A stretch of 34,408 nt of DNA, from contig NZ_VUMT01000025.1 of assembly GCF_009696045.1 (NCBI RefSeq), positions 1 through 34,408 on the forward strand. The letters are read 5' to 3'. Positions within the stretch are counted from its first letter, which is position 1; each line of letters opens with the position of its first letter. The notes beneath the pieces are model-generated. The model was not told the origin of the DNA. It saw only the letters and a list, made by a program, of their open reading frames with translations, and searched no databases. The DNA comes from Velocimicrobium porci (GTDB lineage: Bacteria > Bacillota > Clostridia > Lachnospirales > Lachnospiraceae). Position numbers and translations under genes: made by a program. Positions 1 to 7,012 of the stretch are shown piece by piece.

Positions 1-1
1 G

Positions 2-73
2 TCAATGAGAAAGAAAAGGTTTGTTATTAGCTTGCGCCCAATTCAATACTTGGAAGAAATCTTAGAAGCTTAA
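2..73 (+). CDS. ISAs1-family transposase, C-terminal fragment (cut by window edge)
   Basis: The frame is open from the window edge to a TAA at 71-73 and reads SMRKKRFVISL followed by RPIQYLEEILEA. A short basic stretch followed by an acidic helix is compatible with the C-terminus of an ISAs1-type (DDE) transposase. Only 23 residues are visible, so assignment rests mostly on its place just inside the IS terminal repeat and on the matching N-terminal fragment at 34192. It is partial because of the window boundary; no decay is seen in the part shown. Confidence 0.6.
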   Translation, partial: SMRKKRFVISLRPIQYLEEILEA

Positions 74-108
74 AAAATAGTGAAAAACAAAATTGGTAAA
101 GGATACTC

Positions 109-130
109 ATTCATGCGTTTGTCGTGGTGG
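109..130. repeat. Right terminal inverted repeat of the left IS
   Basis: The reverse complement begins CCACCACGACAAACGCATGA. The left end of the second IS at 34111 begins CCAGCACGACAAACGCATGA. The two differ at position 4 within the first 20 bases and diverge after about position 22. This pairing defines the IS boundaries at 130 and 34111. Confidence 0.85.
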
Positions 131-145
131 TAACTCCATAAAACC

Positions 146-174
146 TTGACTTTTTTCTAGAAATTTGCTATAAT
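146..174 (+). promoter_or_regulatory. Sigma-A-type promoter of the NlpC/P60 gene
   Basis: TTGACT (146-151) and a perfect TATAAT (169-174) are separated by 17 bp. The start codon follows 73 bp downstream of the -10 box. The promoter lies entirely outside the IS, so the insertion has spared it, but any upstream regulatory sequence beyond about 15 bp has been displaced. Confidence 0.8.
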
Positions 175-247
175 GTCACAAGAAAAGTAAGTTAATAGTT
201 TTGTAACAAATTAGAATAAAGATTTAATAATTGGAGGAAAAAACGAG

Positions 248-1570
248 ATGAATAAGGTATTTGCAGTGAAATCCGTTATGTGCGCCAGTGCAATTGCAGC
301 AATGCTTGCGACAGCTGAGGCACCAAATGTTTTAGCTGACCCAATTTGCCCAGACGCAGGTTTAGCTGGTATTACAGTATCCTTAGATCAATATACAGAT
401 GTTGCTGATTCTATTGAAACAACTACTACAGATAAAGAAGAGAAAAAAGCAGAAGAAGCAAAAGAAGAAAAAAAATCCGAATATGAAAATGTCGGAATTT
501 CTATTGCTAATGATTATGTGAATATTCGTAAAAAACCTGATACAGAAAGTAAGATTAAAGGTAAACTTTATAAAGGCTCTGCTGCTACAATCTTAAAAAG
601 AAAAGGTGATTGGGTTAAGATTCAGTCTGGAAGCGTAATTGGATACATAAACGCTGACTATCTTGCAATCGGTGAAGATGCAGAAAAATTGGTTGATAAA
701 TATGCAACAAAATGGGCAGTAGTTAATACTACCACATTAAAAGTTAGAGAGAAAAAAACAACAAAATCTGCGACTCTTACTTTAATCCCTGAAGGTGAAA
801 AATATGAAATTCTAAAAGAAAAAGGCGATTGGTATAAGATTCTTGTAGATGAAGCAGAAGGCGAAGGTTCCGATAGCACAAAGGGATATGTATCTGCAGA
901 TTATGTTGATGTTGATGTTGAATTTGAAGAAGCAATTTCTATAAAAGAAGAAAAAGAAAAACTACGTAAGGAAGAAGAAGCTAAAAAAGCTGAAGAAGAG
1001 AGATTAAGACAACTAGAATTAGAAAGACAACAGCAGGCAGCAAGCAATAATACTACTTCTTCCAGTAGTTCTAGTAGTTCAAGTAGCTCTAGTAGCTCAA
1101 GCTCTTACTCTAAAACAACTAACAGCAGTTCCAGTGGCTCAAGCAGCTCAAGTAGTTCAAATAGCTCAAGTTCTTCCAGCAGTCAGGCAGCTGACAAGCC
1201 GGTTCAATCTGGAAGTGGTTCTGCAATTGCAGCATATGCACAAAAATTTGTTGGCAACCCATACGTTTATGGCGGAACAAGCCTAACAAATGGAACAGAC
1301 TGTTCAGGATTTACACAATCAGTATATTCTCATTTCGGAATTAGTATTCCAAGAACATCAAGAGAACAGGCTGGTGCAGGAAGAAGAGTTGACTTTGGTT
1401 CTTTACAGCCAGGAGATTTAATTTGTTATGCAAGTAACGGAAGAGTAAATCATGTAGCTATGTATATTGGTGGTGGACAAGTTGTTCATGCAAGTAATAG
1501 AAAAACAGGAATCAAAATTTCTACATGGAACTATAGAACACCATATTGTGCAAGAAGAATTGTAGGTTAA
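248..1570 (+). CDS. Secreted SH3 / NlpC-P60 peptidoglycan hydrolase
   Basis: 440 residues. An N-terminal signal peptide (about 1-30, ending around VLA-DP) is followed by an acidic/Lys linker, two bacterial SH3 domains (about 82-140 and 155-222, each with the DWVKI/DWYKI and GY-ADY signatures), a Glu/Lys/Arg-rich probable coiled coil (227-262), a serine-rich spacer (about 270-313) and a C-terminal NlpC/P60 domain. The catalytic triad is visible as Cys352 (TDCSGF), His402 (NHVAMYIG) and His414 (VVHAS). NlpC/P60 enzymes cleave peptidoglycan stem peptides, classically D-Glu-mDAP bonds, and SH3 domains bind the wall. AGGAG at 233-239 supports the ATG at 248. The gene has its own promoter next to the IS end. 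Family assignment is secure; the exact bond cleaved is not known. Confidence 0.93.
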   Translation: MNKVFAVKSVMCASAIAAMLATAEAPNVLADPICPDAGLAGITVSLDQYTDVADSIETTTTDKEEKKAEEAKEEKKSEYENVGISIANDYVNIRKKPDTESKIKGKLYKGSAATILKRKGDWVKIQSGSVIGYINADYLAIGEDAEKLVDKYATKWAVVNTTTLKVREKKTTKSATLTLIPEGEKYEILKEKGDWYKILVDEAEGEGSDSTKGYVSADYVDVDVEFEEAISIKEEKEKLRKEEEAKKAEEERLRQLELERQQQAASNNTTSSSSSSSSSSSSSSSSYSKTTNSSSSGSSSSSSSNSSSSSSSQAADKPVQSGSGSAIAAYAQKFVGNPYVYGGTSLTNGTDCSGFTQSVYSHFGISIPRTSREQAGAGRRVDFGSLQPGDLICYASNGRVNHVAMYIGGGQVVHASNRKTGIKISTWNYRTPYCARRIVG

Positions 1571-1602
1571 TTTTTCTTTTGATAGAAGAAGGGATGGGGA
1601 TT

Positions 1603-1962
1603 ATGAATAATGGATATGAGCGTCGTAAATATAGAAGACTACCGCTTAATTTAACATTAGGAGTTAGTAAGCTATATAAACAGGATTATATCGAGTTAAA
1701 TGACATAAATGTAGATTTGGAAGTAGTTGATATCTCTAAGGCAGGCATTGGATTCCGGACCCAAAAAGAACTGCCGGTTGACTATTATTTTGATGGCAGA
1801 ATTGAGTTAGTTGACAATGATTTCTTTTATGCTGTTGTCAAAATTATTAGAAGACAGAAATTAGAAGATCAGAATTATATTTATGGTGCCAAATTCGTTG
1901 GTCTTGCTCCATTTCTTGCCGATAAAGTTGACATATATGGTAGAAAAATAGATGAGAATTAA
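1603..1962 (+). CDS. Single-domain PilZ protein (c-di-GMP receptor)
   Basis: 119 residues. The N-terminus has the PilZ arginine motif (ERRKYRR, residues 6-12, RxxxR) and then DISKAG at 43-48 (the [D/N]xSxxG motif), the two elements that contact cyclic di-GMP. No other domain is attached, so it is a stand-alone receptor or adaptor whose partner is not visible here. The ATG at 1603 is preferred over one at 1594 because the AAGGG at 1589-1593 lies at a proper distance from it; an open frame further upstream overlaps the preceding gene. It follows the NlpC/P60 gene by 32 bp and is probably co-transcribed, ending at the hairpin at 1977. What it controls (motility, exopolysaccharide, wall) is unknown. 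Confidence 0.85.
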   Translation: MNNGYERRKYRRLPLNLTLGVSKLYKQDYIELNDINVDLEVVDISKAGIGFRTQKELPVDYYFDGRIELVDNDFFYAVVKIIRRQKLEDQNYIYGAKFVGLAPFLADKVDIYGRKIDEN

Positions 1963-1976
1963 ATAGTTAGCACGGA

Positions 1977-2026
1977 TAAAACGTTGTATTCTTTTATTAC
2001 AGTTGAAAGAGTACAACGTTTTTTAC
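1977..2026 (+). terminator. Rho-independent terminator after the PilZ gene
   Basis: A stem AAACGTTGTA-n-TCTTT pairs with AAAGAG-TACAACGTTT around an ~11-nt loop and is followed by a T-run. It closes the NlpC/P60-PilZ transcription unit. Confidence 0.8.
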
Positions 2027-2223
2027 TTTATAATAAACGTTGTTTTTTAAAAATGTAATGTTATAATAGTTTGATAATTCAAAAAATGATTAGAAAATTA
2101 TTTTTTAAAATAATAGGAATATTGTCGAAAAAAGTAGTTGACAGAATAGGACATATACATAATGCACAAAGATTTTAATACTTTTACAAAGTATTGACGA
2201 ATCGAGGTGGAAAAGGGGGAAAT

Positions 2224-2315
2224 TTATCCCATAGTTATCCCAAAGTTATCCACATTGAAAAGTGCGATTTTATAAAGAAAAAAAGTTATACACCGAGTTA
2301 TCCACATTATCCACA
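2224..2315 (+). other. DnaA-box cluster in a gene-free region
   Basis: Three perfect TTATCCACA boxes (2246-2254, 2298-2306, 2307-2315), one near-perfect TTATACACC (2286-2294) and two degenerate boxes (2235-2243 with two mismatches, 2224-2232 with three) all point the same way. Boxes starting 2224, 2235 and 2246 are spaced exactly 11 bp apart; the last two abut head-to-tail. The cluster sits in a 600-bp gene-free stretch (2027-2620) followed by a very AT-rich tract (about 2380-2530). No dnaA, dnaN or rpmH is in the window. It could be an origin, a DnaA-titration site, or DnaA control of hpf. The boxes are seen directly; function is inferred. Confidence 0.7.
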
Positions 2316-2487
2316 AAAGTGAAGTGTGAATTTTTGTTGTGAAAACATTGTCAAGCTCGAATATTTGTTTTGTTGTAAGTGTTAAAATAAAAAAAAATAG
2401 AAAAAAGAAAGAAACAGACCTTGACAAAACAATTTTCAAAAAACAAATACAATACAAAAACAAAAAGAACTATTATGTATAAATTTA

Positions 2488-2515
2488 TTGACAATAAACA
2501 GAAAAAATGTAAAAT
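2488..2515 (+). promoter_or_regulatory. Possible distal hpf promoter
   Basis: TTGACA (2488-2493), 16-bp spacer, TAAAAT (2510-2515). It lies upstream of a second, closer promoter and on the downstream side of the DnaA boxes. In such AT-rich sequence chance matches are common, so support is moderate. Confidence 0.45.
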
Positions 2516-2541
2516 ATACAAAAGAATTTATTGGTTTTTTC

Positions 2542-2569
2542 TTGATTATTCAAAAAGTTATGGTATAAT
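2542..2569 (+). promoter_or_regulatory. Proximal hpf promoter
   Basis: TTGATT (2542-2547) and a perfect TATAAT (2564-2569) with a 16-bp spacer, about 60 bp upstream of the hpf start. Two promoter-like elements in tandem fit a gene induced under stress or stationary phase, but that is inference. Confidence 0.65.
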
Positions 2570-2629
2570 ATGTTTATAAATAGATGGGACACCCATTATT
2601 TATAATTTGTATTAAAGGAGTTGGACATT

Positions 2630-3157
2630 ATGAGATTTATTATAAGCGGCAAAAATATTGATGTGACAGAGGGATTAAAATCAGCAGTCTACGAAAAGAT
2701 TGGAAAGTTAGAACGTTACTTCACTCCTGAAACAGAAATCCATGTAACACTTAGTGTGGAGAAGGACAGACAGAAAATTGAAATTACAATACCAATGAAG
2801 GGGAATATAGTAAGGGCTGAACAAGTTAGCAATGATATGTATGTATCAATTGATTTAGTAGAAGAGATTATTGAACGTCAATTGAGAAAATATAAGAATA
2901 AACTTGTAGATCAAAAGCAATCTGCAGGTAATTTTAACCAAGCATTTGTGGAAGAAGAGATTCCAGATGATGAGCAGATTAAAATTATTCGTAGCAAACG
3001 TTTTGCGATGAAACCAATGGATGCCGAAGAAGCTTGTATTCAGATGGAACTATTAGGACATAACTTTTTTGTATTCCGCAATGCTGAAACAGATGAAGTA
3101 AATGTTGTTTATAAGAGAAAAGGAAACACATATGGTTTAATTGAACCTGAATTTTAA
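2630..3157 (+). CDS. hpf: Long-form ribosome hibernation promoting factor
   Basis: 175 residues, the length of the long HPF that both inactivates and dimerises 70S ribosomes into 100S particles. The N-terminal S30AE/YfiA domain (about 1-95, starting MRFIISGKNIDVTEGLKSAV) binds the decoding centre. After a variable linker, the C-terminal dimerisation domain (about 118-175) shows the family pattern IIRSKRFAMKPM, then EEACIQMELLGHNFFVFRN, and the end YGLIEPEF. ATG at 2630 is chosen because AAAGGAG (2614-2620) lies 9 nt upstream; an in-frame TTG at 2621 directly abuts that site and is unlikely. It stands alone between the DnaA-box region and a strong terminator. hpf near secA and prfB is a common Firmicute neighbourhood; here a kinase and a chemoreceptor intervene. 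Confidence 0.93.
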   Translation: MRFIISGKNIDVTEGLKSAVYEKIGKLERYFTPETEIHVTLSVEKDRQKIEITIPMKGNIVRAEQVSNDMYVSIDLVEEIIERQLRKYKNKLVDQKQSAGNFNQAFVEEEIPDDEQIKIIRSKRFAMKPMDAEEACIQMELLGHNFFVFRNAETDEVNVVYKRKGNTYGLIEPEF

Positions 3158-3213
3158 TAGTATAGGTTTCAGTGAAGTATTAACCAGAATGTAGAATTAG
3201 ATAAAAGAAAAGT

Positions 3214-3268
3214 GACTGTTTGTGAACGAACTCTTATTTTGAGAGTTCGTTCATACAGTCTTTTTTTT
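3214..3268 (+). terminator. Rho-independent terminator of hpf
   Basis: A long stem: the core GAACGAACTCT pairs with AGAGTTCGTTC and an outer GACTGT pairs with ACAGTC, followed by eight T. A repeat element begins with the base directly after the T-run. Confidence 0.9.
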
Positions 3269-3373
3269 GCTTTATAAGAAACTTCGTCTCCTATAAAGCA
3301 AAAACGCTCCACGAGGATGTGCACAGATGCGAAAGGAGTATTGTTGCAAAAAGCATGCAACACGCATCTGGCA
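3269..3373 (+). repeat. Terminator-associated two-hairpin repeat, copy A (full length)
   Basis: About 105 bp, nearly identical to 6751-6855 and 16659-16734. Hairpin 1 is GCTTTATAAGA / TCCTATAAAGC around AACTTCGTC. Hairpin 2 has an outer stem CAGATGCG (3324-3331) / CGCATCTG (3363-3370) and an inner stem GTTGC (3343-3347) / GCAAC (3357-3361). It starts immediately after the T-run of the hpf terminator and ends about 23 bp before the next promoter. No open reading frame of its own is convincing. It is a dispersed intergenic repeat of unknown role. Confidence 0.85.
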
Positions 3374-3395
3374 CGCAAAGTTTGTTTTGAAATAG

Positions 3396-3424
3396 TTGAC
3401 AAAGAAAATGAAAAAGAGTATCTT
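3396..3424 (+). promoter_or_regulatory. Promoter of the HTH-PfkB gene
   Basis: TTGACA (3396-3401), 17-bp spacer, TATCTT (3419-3424). It begins just beyond repeat copy A and 48 bp before the start codon. Confidence 0.6.
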
Positions 3425-3471
3425 AAACCTAAGATTAATAGATAAGCATATGTTTATTTGGAGGAAGCTAT

Positions 3472-4563
3472 ATGACAGAGCGTGAAAGCGAGATTTTACA
3501 GTGGATTAAAGAAAACCCGTTTATCAGCCAGCAAGAAATTGCTGAAAGAGCCAATATTACCCGATCTTCGGTTGCAGTTCATATTTCAAACTTAATGAAA
3601 AAAGGAAAAATAAAAGGAAAGGGATATGTAGTGCAGGAAGAAGGATACATTACAGTAATTGGTGGAACGAATGTAGACATCTCGGGCACTTCCGAATCCG
3701 GATTGTTGGAAGAAGATAGTAATCCGGGTCTGATTACAGTGACACATGGAGGTGCTGGAAGAAACGTTGCTGAGAATCTGAAAAGACTTGGCAGGCAGGT
3801 TGAGTTTATTACTGTTTTAGGTGATGATGTATATGGACAGGAGATAGCAAGAAATTTAAGAGCAATTGGTGTTGGGATGCAGAATTCTATGATTCGGCAG
3901 GGAGAACGGACTTCTACGTATCTTTGTATTAATGATTTTAATGGAACTATGAAATTGGCAGTAAATGATATGAGGCTATACGATGATTTAAACAGAGATT
4001 TTCTTCAAATGAAATTAGAGATAATAAATCATAGCGATTTGGTTGTTGTGGATGCCAATTTATCAGAAGAGGCAATTATGTTTGTTGCTAAAAATTGCAC
4101 GGTACCAATTTTAGCCGAACCTGTGTCTATAAAAAAAGCAGCAAAATTAAAGAAAGCTCTAGGGTATCTGGATACGCTAAAGGCGAATTGTTTTGAATTG
4201 GAGATTTTAAGTGAAGTTAAAATAGAAGATGAAAAAAGTCTGAAAAGAGCGGTAGATGTTTTGCTGGATGCCGGGGTTAAAAATGTTTTTGTTACAGTGG
4301 GACAGAATGAAATCTGCTTTGCAAATAAACGTAATCGTGGAAGAGCGTCTTATACGGATTACAATATTGTAAATACAATAGGCTGCGGTGACTCTATTAT
4401 GGCTGCGATAGCTTTGGCAAAGCAAGAAGGCAATTCGATTGAGGAAACAGCAAGGATAGGATTGGCAGCATCAGCAATCTGCATGGAAGCAATGACTGCT
4501 GTCAGTGAGGAAATGAATTTAAAAAATATTCATAATCGTGTGAAACAAATATTAGGAAAATAA
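3472..4563 (+). CDS. PfkB-family kinase with N-terminal winged helix
   Basis: 363 residues. Residues 1-55 form a helix-turn-helix (ESEILQWIKENPFISQQEIA, then RANITRSSVAVHISNLMKKG), with a wing-like end. From about 59 a ribokinase/PfkB fold begins: VIGGTNVDISG (63-72), the substrate-binding HGGAGRNVAENLKRLG (92-107) and GDDVYG (117-122). The C-terminal signature is NTIGCGDS with catalytic Asp307. The usual [DN]TxGAGD has Ala where this protein has Cys305. This HTH-kinase layout is known in E. coli YeiI-type proteins and relatives of pseudouridine kinase, so a nucleoside or sugar may be the substrate, with autoregulation possible. There is no neighbouring transporter or glycosidase to fix the substrate. 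GGAGG at 3461-3465 supports the start. Confidence 0.85.
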   Translation: MTERESEILQWIKENPFISQQEIAERANITRSSVAVHISNLMKKGKIKGKGYVVQEEGYITVIGGTNVDISGTSESGLLEEDSNPGLITVTHGGAGRNVAENLKRLGRQVEFITVLGDDVYGQEIARNLRAIGVGMQNSMIRQGERTSTYLCINDFNGTMKLAVNDMRLYDDLNRDFLQMKLEIINHSDLVVVDANLSEEAIMFVAKNCTVPILAEPVSIKKAAKLKKALGYLDTLKANCFELEILSEVKIEDEKSLKRAVDVLLDAGVKNVFVTVGQNEICFANKRNRGRASYTDYNIVNTIGCGDSIMAAIALAKQEGNSIEETARIGLAASAICMEAMTAVSEEMNLKNIHNRVKQILGK

Positions 4564-4566
4564 TAG

Positions 4567-4595
4567 TTGATATGCTTTGCTAATGGGACTATAAT
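4567..4595 (+). promoter_or_regulatory. Promoter of the dCache chemoreceptor
   Basis: TTGATA (4567-4572), 17-bp spacer, perfect TATAAT (4590-4595). It starts 3 bp after the kinase stop codon, so the receptor probably has its own vegetative-type promoter. No sigma-D (TAAA-N15-GCCGATAA) flagellar promoter is visible. Confidence 0.7.
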
Positions 4596-4644
4596 AATTT
4601 TGTAACTGTTTGTATATTTTACAGATGACAAAGGAGATAAGTGT

Positions 4645-6642
4645 ATGAAAGGTGAAAAAAGTATAAGTTCATATTTAATTAAGCGGTTTTGTGGTGGTGT
4701 TGCAATTTCGTTTATAATAATATTCGTTGCAACGTTTCAATATGTAAAAAATGATATGGTTAAGATCAAAGAGGAAAGTGTTACAAGATTAGTGGAAGAT
4801 GCAAATGATAATTTACTTTCTGATATAAATAACATGTTTTCCACAGCAAAAGCAATTGCGGCAGATTCCAGGGTATATACAGCGAAAACAACATTTAAAG
4901 AGAAGAAGAAAATACTTGAGGAATACGCCAAAACATTAGAGATTAATTCAATTGGATATATTACGACAGATGGTCAATTAAAGTCAACTGACGGGTTTGA
5001 AAGTAGTATCTCGGACAGAGAGTATTTTAAAAATATGATGAATGGAAAAACTTATATTAGTAATCCTTCGTTTAATACAGAAACAAACCAACAGATTATA
5101 TTTATTGGTGTTCCACTATATGAAAATGGAACTGTATCGGGTGCAATTACATGTACCTTCGATAGTTCTTATTTATCTGACCTTATTACAGATTTGAAAT
5201 ATATGGGAAGCGGTGAGGCTAGTATTATAAGTGGAGATGGAGTTACAATTGCTTCACTTGATATGGAGCAAGTACATAATCAATATAATGTAATCGAAGC
5301 AGCGAAAGAAGATGCTTCCCTAAAAGAGTCAGCAGATGTATACCAGTCTATTTTAGATGGGGAAAGTGGGAATGTTGAATTAGATGGCAATGTACTATTT
5401 TATAAAGAAGTAGAAAACACAAATGGCTGGACTATGGTTTTTAAAATCAATAAAAGTGATTTTGCAAAAGAAGTAAATGGTTTATATAAATTATTTATAA
5501 TTTTTGGTACGCTAGGAGTTTTATTGGTTATTTTGATTACAGTTTATTTAGGCAATAAACTGGGTAAACGTCTGATTAAGTTAAAAGGAAAATTAGAGGA
5601 ACTAGAGCAAGGTAACTTTAATATCGAGCTGGATCAAAAAGAATTAGAGAAAAAAGATGAAATTGGAGTTATTTATAAGTCTGTCGATAGCACAGTAAAG
5701 GCAATTAAAGATACTTTAATTTCTGTAAAGAATATTATGGCAACGTTATCTGCTCAAATGGAAGTTTTAGAGGAAACTTCAAATACATTGGAAACCAGCA
5801 CAAAATTAGTATCTACTTCATTAAGTGAAATTACGACTGGAAATAGTGAGCAATCGAAAGAAATCTATAATATTAATATTGAGATGGAAAATTTCAATGT
5901 GAATATTGAAAAGGTTGATACGAATATTGGGAATGTGGCAAGTATTGCCTCTGAAACAAATGAAAAGCTGGAATCTGGAAAACAAGATATGCAGAATTTA
6001 CAGCAGACGTTTGAAAGCTTTAATGAAAACTTCAACAAATTTAATGAAGTAATTCAAAATATGAATCAGAGTATTACATCCATCAGCAGTATTACATCAA
6101 CGATTGGAGAAATTGCATCTCAGACGAATTTACTTTCTCTCAATGCTTCCATTGAAGCAGCAAGAGCCGGTGAGGTCGGACGAGGATTTAGTGTCGTTGC
6201 ACAGGAGATTGGACAGCTTGCGGAACAAAGTGAGAAGTCAGTAAGTGAAATTGGGTCGGTTGTCAGCCATGTATTTAACGATGGTCAGCAGTTGATACAT
6301 TCTACAGAGCTTATGAATGAACAGATGAGTAAGCAGAGAAATACAATTGTAGATACATTGGAATCATTTGGAAAACTTTCAGAAGATATTGAGGCGATTT
6401 TACCACAGATTTCCAATATTTCAGCAATTTCAAACGAAAACATTGTTACTTCTAAAAATATTGGTTGTTCGATTGAAAATGCAAATGCGATTTCAGAAGA
6501 GCTTGCAGCTACAACCCAGTCAGTAGCAGAAACAAGTGAAAGTTTTGGTTTATCGAGTCAAAATGTAAGTGAAGCGTCGGAAAAAATATTGGCTCTTTCA
6601 AAAGAACTGGAAGTATTGCTTAAGAAATTTATTGTAGAATAA
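4645..6642 (+). CDS. Methyl-accepting chemotaxis protein, dCache sensor
   Basis: 665 residues. TM1 (about 16-34), an extracellular double-Cache-like ligand-binding region (about 38-275, with [19 protein letters not shown] and a following [14 protein letters not shown] typical of the membrane-distal Cache module), TM2 (283-303), a HAMP domain (304-356) and a cytoplasmic signalling hairpin. The hairpin tip, around residue 490-520, reads [19 protein letters not shown], the conserved site contacting CheA/CheW. It senses an unidentified small molecule, often an amino acid or carboxylate in this class. AAAGGAG (4630-4636) supports the ATG. It is monocistronic: own promoter, and a terminator structure directly after. 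No cheA, cheR or cheB is in the window. Confidence 0.93.
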   Translation: MKGEKSISSYLIKRFCGGVAISFIIIFVATFQYVKNDMVKIKEESVTRLVEDANDNLLSDINNMFSTAKAIAADSRVYTAKTTFKEKKKILEEYAKTLEINSIGYITTDGQLKSTDGFESSISDREYFKNMMNGKTYISNPSFNTETNQQIIFIGVPLYENGTVSGAITCTFDSSYLSDLITDLKYMGSGEASIISGDGVTIASLDMEQVHNQYNVIEAAKEDASLKESADVYQSILDGESGNVELDGNVLFYKEVENTNGWTMVFKINKSDFAKEVNGLYKLFIIFGTLGVLLVILITVYLGNKLGKRLIKLKGKLEELEQGNFNIELDQKELEKKDEIGVIYKSVDSTVKAIKDTLISVKNIMATLSAQMEVLEETSNTLETSTKLVSTSLSEITTGNSEQSKEIYNINIEMENFNVNIEKVDTNIGNVASIASETNEKLESGKQDMQNLQQTFESFNENFNKFNEVIQNMNQSITSISSITSTIGEIASQTNLLSLNASIEAARAGEVGRGFSVVAQEIGQLAEQSEKSVSEIGSVVSHVFNDGQQLIHSTELMNEQMSKQRNTIVDTLESFGKLSEDIEAILPQISNISAISNENIVTSKNIGCSIENANAISEELAATTQSVAETSESFGLSSQNVSEASEKILALSKELEVLLKKFIVE

Positions 6643-6653
6643 TTTTATGAGGG

Positions 6654-6750
6654 GAGGGTGTTGTAAAATATGGAAATTTACAGAATATTGCTTTGCCTAG
6701 CTTGGTAAGCGATTGTGTAAGAACCATGTTTTACGGCACCCTCATTTTTT
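6654..6750 (+). terminator. Large branched terminator after the chemoreceptor
   Basis: GAGGGTG (6654-6660) and GTAAAATATGG (6663-6673) pair with CCATGTTTTAC (6724-6734) and CACCCTC (6737-6743), followed by ATTTTTT. The ~50-nt loop contains its own small hairpin (GCTT..GCC / GG..AAGC around 6690-6710). This is unusually long for an intrinsic terminator; repeat copy B begins right after the T-run. Confidence 0.7.
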
Positions 6751-6855
6751 ACTTTATAGGAAACTTCGTCTCCTATAAAGCAAAAACGCTCCGAGAGGAT
6801 GTGCACAGATGCGAAAGGAGTATTGTTGCAAAAAGCATGTAACACGCATCTGGCA
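6751..6855 (+). repeat. Terminator-associated two-hairpin repeat, copy B (full length)
   Basis: It differs from copy A at about five positions over 105 bp. One change (GCAAC to GTAAC in the inner stem of hairpin 2) replaces a G-C pair by G-U, so the structure is kept. It lies directly behind the T-run of the chemoreceptor terminator and about 60 bp before the secA promoter, in the same orientation as the other copies. Confidence 0.85.
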
Positions 6856-6883
6856 TTTATTAGTAAAGGAACTGTTAAGAAAG

Positions 6884-6895
6884 TTGGAATTCCAA
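6884..6895. promoter_or_regulatory. 12-bp perfect palindrome upstream of secA
   Basis: TTGGAATTCCAA is a perfect dyad 21 bp upstream of the secA -35 box, where an activator or repressor could bind. No known operator is recognised. Confidence 0.3.
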
Positions 6896-6916
6896 TACCT
6901 AATAGGAAGAAATAAG

Positions 6917-6945
6917 TTGCGATAATAGCCTAAAAATGATACAAT
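6917..6945 (+). promoter_or_regulatory. secA promoter
   Basis: TTGCGA (6917-6922), 17-bp spacer, TACAAT (6940-6945), giving a leader of about 60 nt before the secA start. Confidence 0.65.
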
Positions 6946-7012
6946 ACTGGATAGGTTGTTATTTGGTGAGAAATCTCTCCATGTGATAAAAAGTATAGGA
7001 GTGAAATATAAA

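Larger units (their letters stand above)
1..130 (+). mobile_element. 3' end of an ISAs1-family insertion sequence
   Basis: This is the right-hand end of an IS whose transposase C-terminus is encoded at 2-73. The outer end at 109-130 is an inverted match (20 of 22 positions) to the left end of the IS that starts at 34111. The next native feature is the -35 box of the NlpC/P60 gene promoter only 15 bp further on. The rest of the element lies outside the window. The family is assigned from the N-terminal transposase fragment at the other end of the window; that both ends are copies of one IS is inferred from the shared terminal repeat. Confidence 0.8.

Noticed and set aside
1029-1190. Serine-tract DNA as a CRISPR or tandem-repeat array
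   Set aside because: The repetition is protein-level low complexity inside an intact reading frame; there are no regular repeat-spacer units.
2138-2163. TTGACA followed by CATAAT upstream of the DnaA boxes
   Set aside because: The spacer is only 14 bp and no gene follows nearby in that direction.
2224-2463. 79-codon minus-strand ORF over the DnaA-box and AT-rich region
   Set aside because: It is Phe/Leu-rich low-complexity translation of an A-rich tract, with no RBS; the region is better explained by DnaA boxes and promoters.
3169-3402. Minus-strand ORF across repeat copy A, sharing NTPFASVHILVERFCFIGDE-like sequence with an ORF at 16472-16762
   Set aside because: The similarity is due only to the DNA repeat. 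The flanks differ, one ORF runs over a tRNA gene, no RBS is present, and substitutions between copies change amino acids (V/S/A) while hairpin pairing is largely kept.
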